Assembly: GCA_017627115.1 (NCBI GenBank)
Contig: JAGAHK010000131.1
Location: forward strand, 1-6,696
Length of the DNA stretch: 6,696 bases
Origin: Bacillota bacterium
Lineage (GTDB): Bacteria > Bacillota > Clostridia > Lachnospirales > CAG-274
Direction: 5' to 3'
The notes under the pieces: model-generated
Told to the model about the DNA's origin: nothing
What the model saw: the letters and a program-made list of their open reading frames with translations, nothing else
Databases searched by the model: none
Translations under genes and position numbers: made by a program
Shown here: positions 6,571 to 6,696 of the stretch, in pieces
Layout of the letters: each line of letters starts with the position of its first letter
Position numbering within the stretch: position 1 is the first letter of the stretch

Positions 6571-6665
6571 AAATTCAGTGGGAGCTTGAAAATTGCACCG
6601 CAAAGATAGATGCGGACAGGCTTTGCCTGGCTTTTGCGCAGCAAAAGTGCTGACCCACTGAATTT
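6571..6665. other. 95-nt branched inverted-repeat module (possible structured RNA or mini-element)
   Basis: A perfect 12-bp inverted repeat, AAATTCAGTGGG (6571-6582) with CCCACTGAATTT (6654-6665), encloses three adjacent hairpins: CCGCA/TGCGG with an 8-nt loop (6598-6615), CAGGC/GCCTG with a TTT loop (6617-6629), and CTTTTGC/GCAAAAG with a GCA loop (6631-6647). One base separates each from the next. Extra pairs GCA (6595-6597) with TGC (6648-6650), or AGC (6583-6585) with GCT (6649-6651), can close the junction. The fold is a compact cloverleaf-like shape but not a tRNA. Strand of transcription cannot be told: pairs are nearly symmetric and no clear promoter is seen. No coding frame is present. 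Confidence 0.6.
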
Positions 6666-6676
6666 TAAGTAAGCAC

Positions 6677-6695
6677 CCCCGCTTTAGAAGCGGGG
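6677..6695. repeat. GC-rich 8-bp hairpin at the window edge
   Basis: CCCCGCTT (6677-6684) pairs perfectly with AAGCGGGG (6688-6695) around a 3-nt loop. Read on the minus strand it continues GTGCTTAC with no T-run, so it is not a terminator in that direction. For the plus strand the next bases lie outside the window, so a plus-strand terminator cannot be excluded. A short GC-rich hairpin with a few bases to a TTAC-like sequence also resembles an IS200/IS605 end. Confidence 0.7.
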
Positions 6696-6696
6696 A

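Noticed and set aside
6571..6665. Simple DNA transposon mini-element with 12-bp terminal inverted repeats
   Set aside because: No target-site duplication is visible beside the arms (TTCC on the left, TAAG on the right). A mobile origin is still possible but not shown.
6571..6665. tRNA or tRNA-like gene
   Set aside because: The cloverleaf shape is suggestive, but the closing stem is 12 bp, there is no TTC-type T-loop, no anticodon-type arm and no acceptor end.

Overview
The window is one tightly packed operon read entirely from the minus strand, so transcription runs from high to low coordinates. In transcription order it holds an unrecognised 517-residue protein (4916-6469), a HisC-type aminotransferase (3858-4913), PyrK (3074-3844), PyrD type 1B (2166-3077), a predicted lipoprotein (1128-2153), MazG (334-1128) and an HU-family DNA-binding protein (62-337). 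An intrinsic terminator at 1-35 closes it. Junctions are 2 nt, 13 nt, a 4-nt ATGA overlap, 12 nt, a 1-nt TAATG overlap and another ATGA overlap, so co-transcription and translational coupling are very likely.

Organism: the PyrK/PyrD pair (NAD-dependent dihydroorotate dehydrogenase 1B), purine-rich AGGAGG-like Shine-Dalgarno sites, a lipobox lipoprotein and a mazG-hup neighbourhood point to an anaerobic Firmicute of the class Clostridia. An Oscillospiraceae/Ruminococcaceae-like gut organism is a reasonable guess, but the genus cannot be read from the sequence.

Roles: PyrK and PyrD carry out the fourth step of de novo pyrimidine synthesis. The HisC-like enzyme is an amino-acid aminotransferase. 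MazG removes non-canonical or excess NTPs. HU compacts DNA. The lipoprotein and the 517-residue protein have no assignable function. HU also appears to have its own sigma70-type promoter inside mazG (TTGACA-17-TATAAC, 473-501), which lets an abundant protein be made independently of the long operon. That promoter lies in an AT-rich stretch of mazG encoding a second MazG domain that has lost its catalytic residues.

The upstream flank (6487-6696) has no gene but is dense in perfect inverted repeats: two 18-nt palindromes, a 95-nt module with a 12-bp closing stem around three back-to-back hairpins, and an 8-bp GC-rich hairpin at the window edge. It could be a structured leader or small RNA, or the remains or end of a mobile element. 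It is the least ordinary part of the window. The rest is housekeeping.
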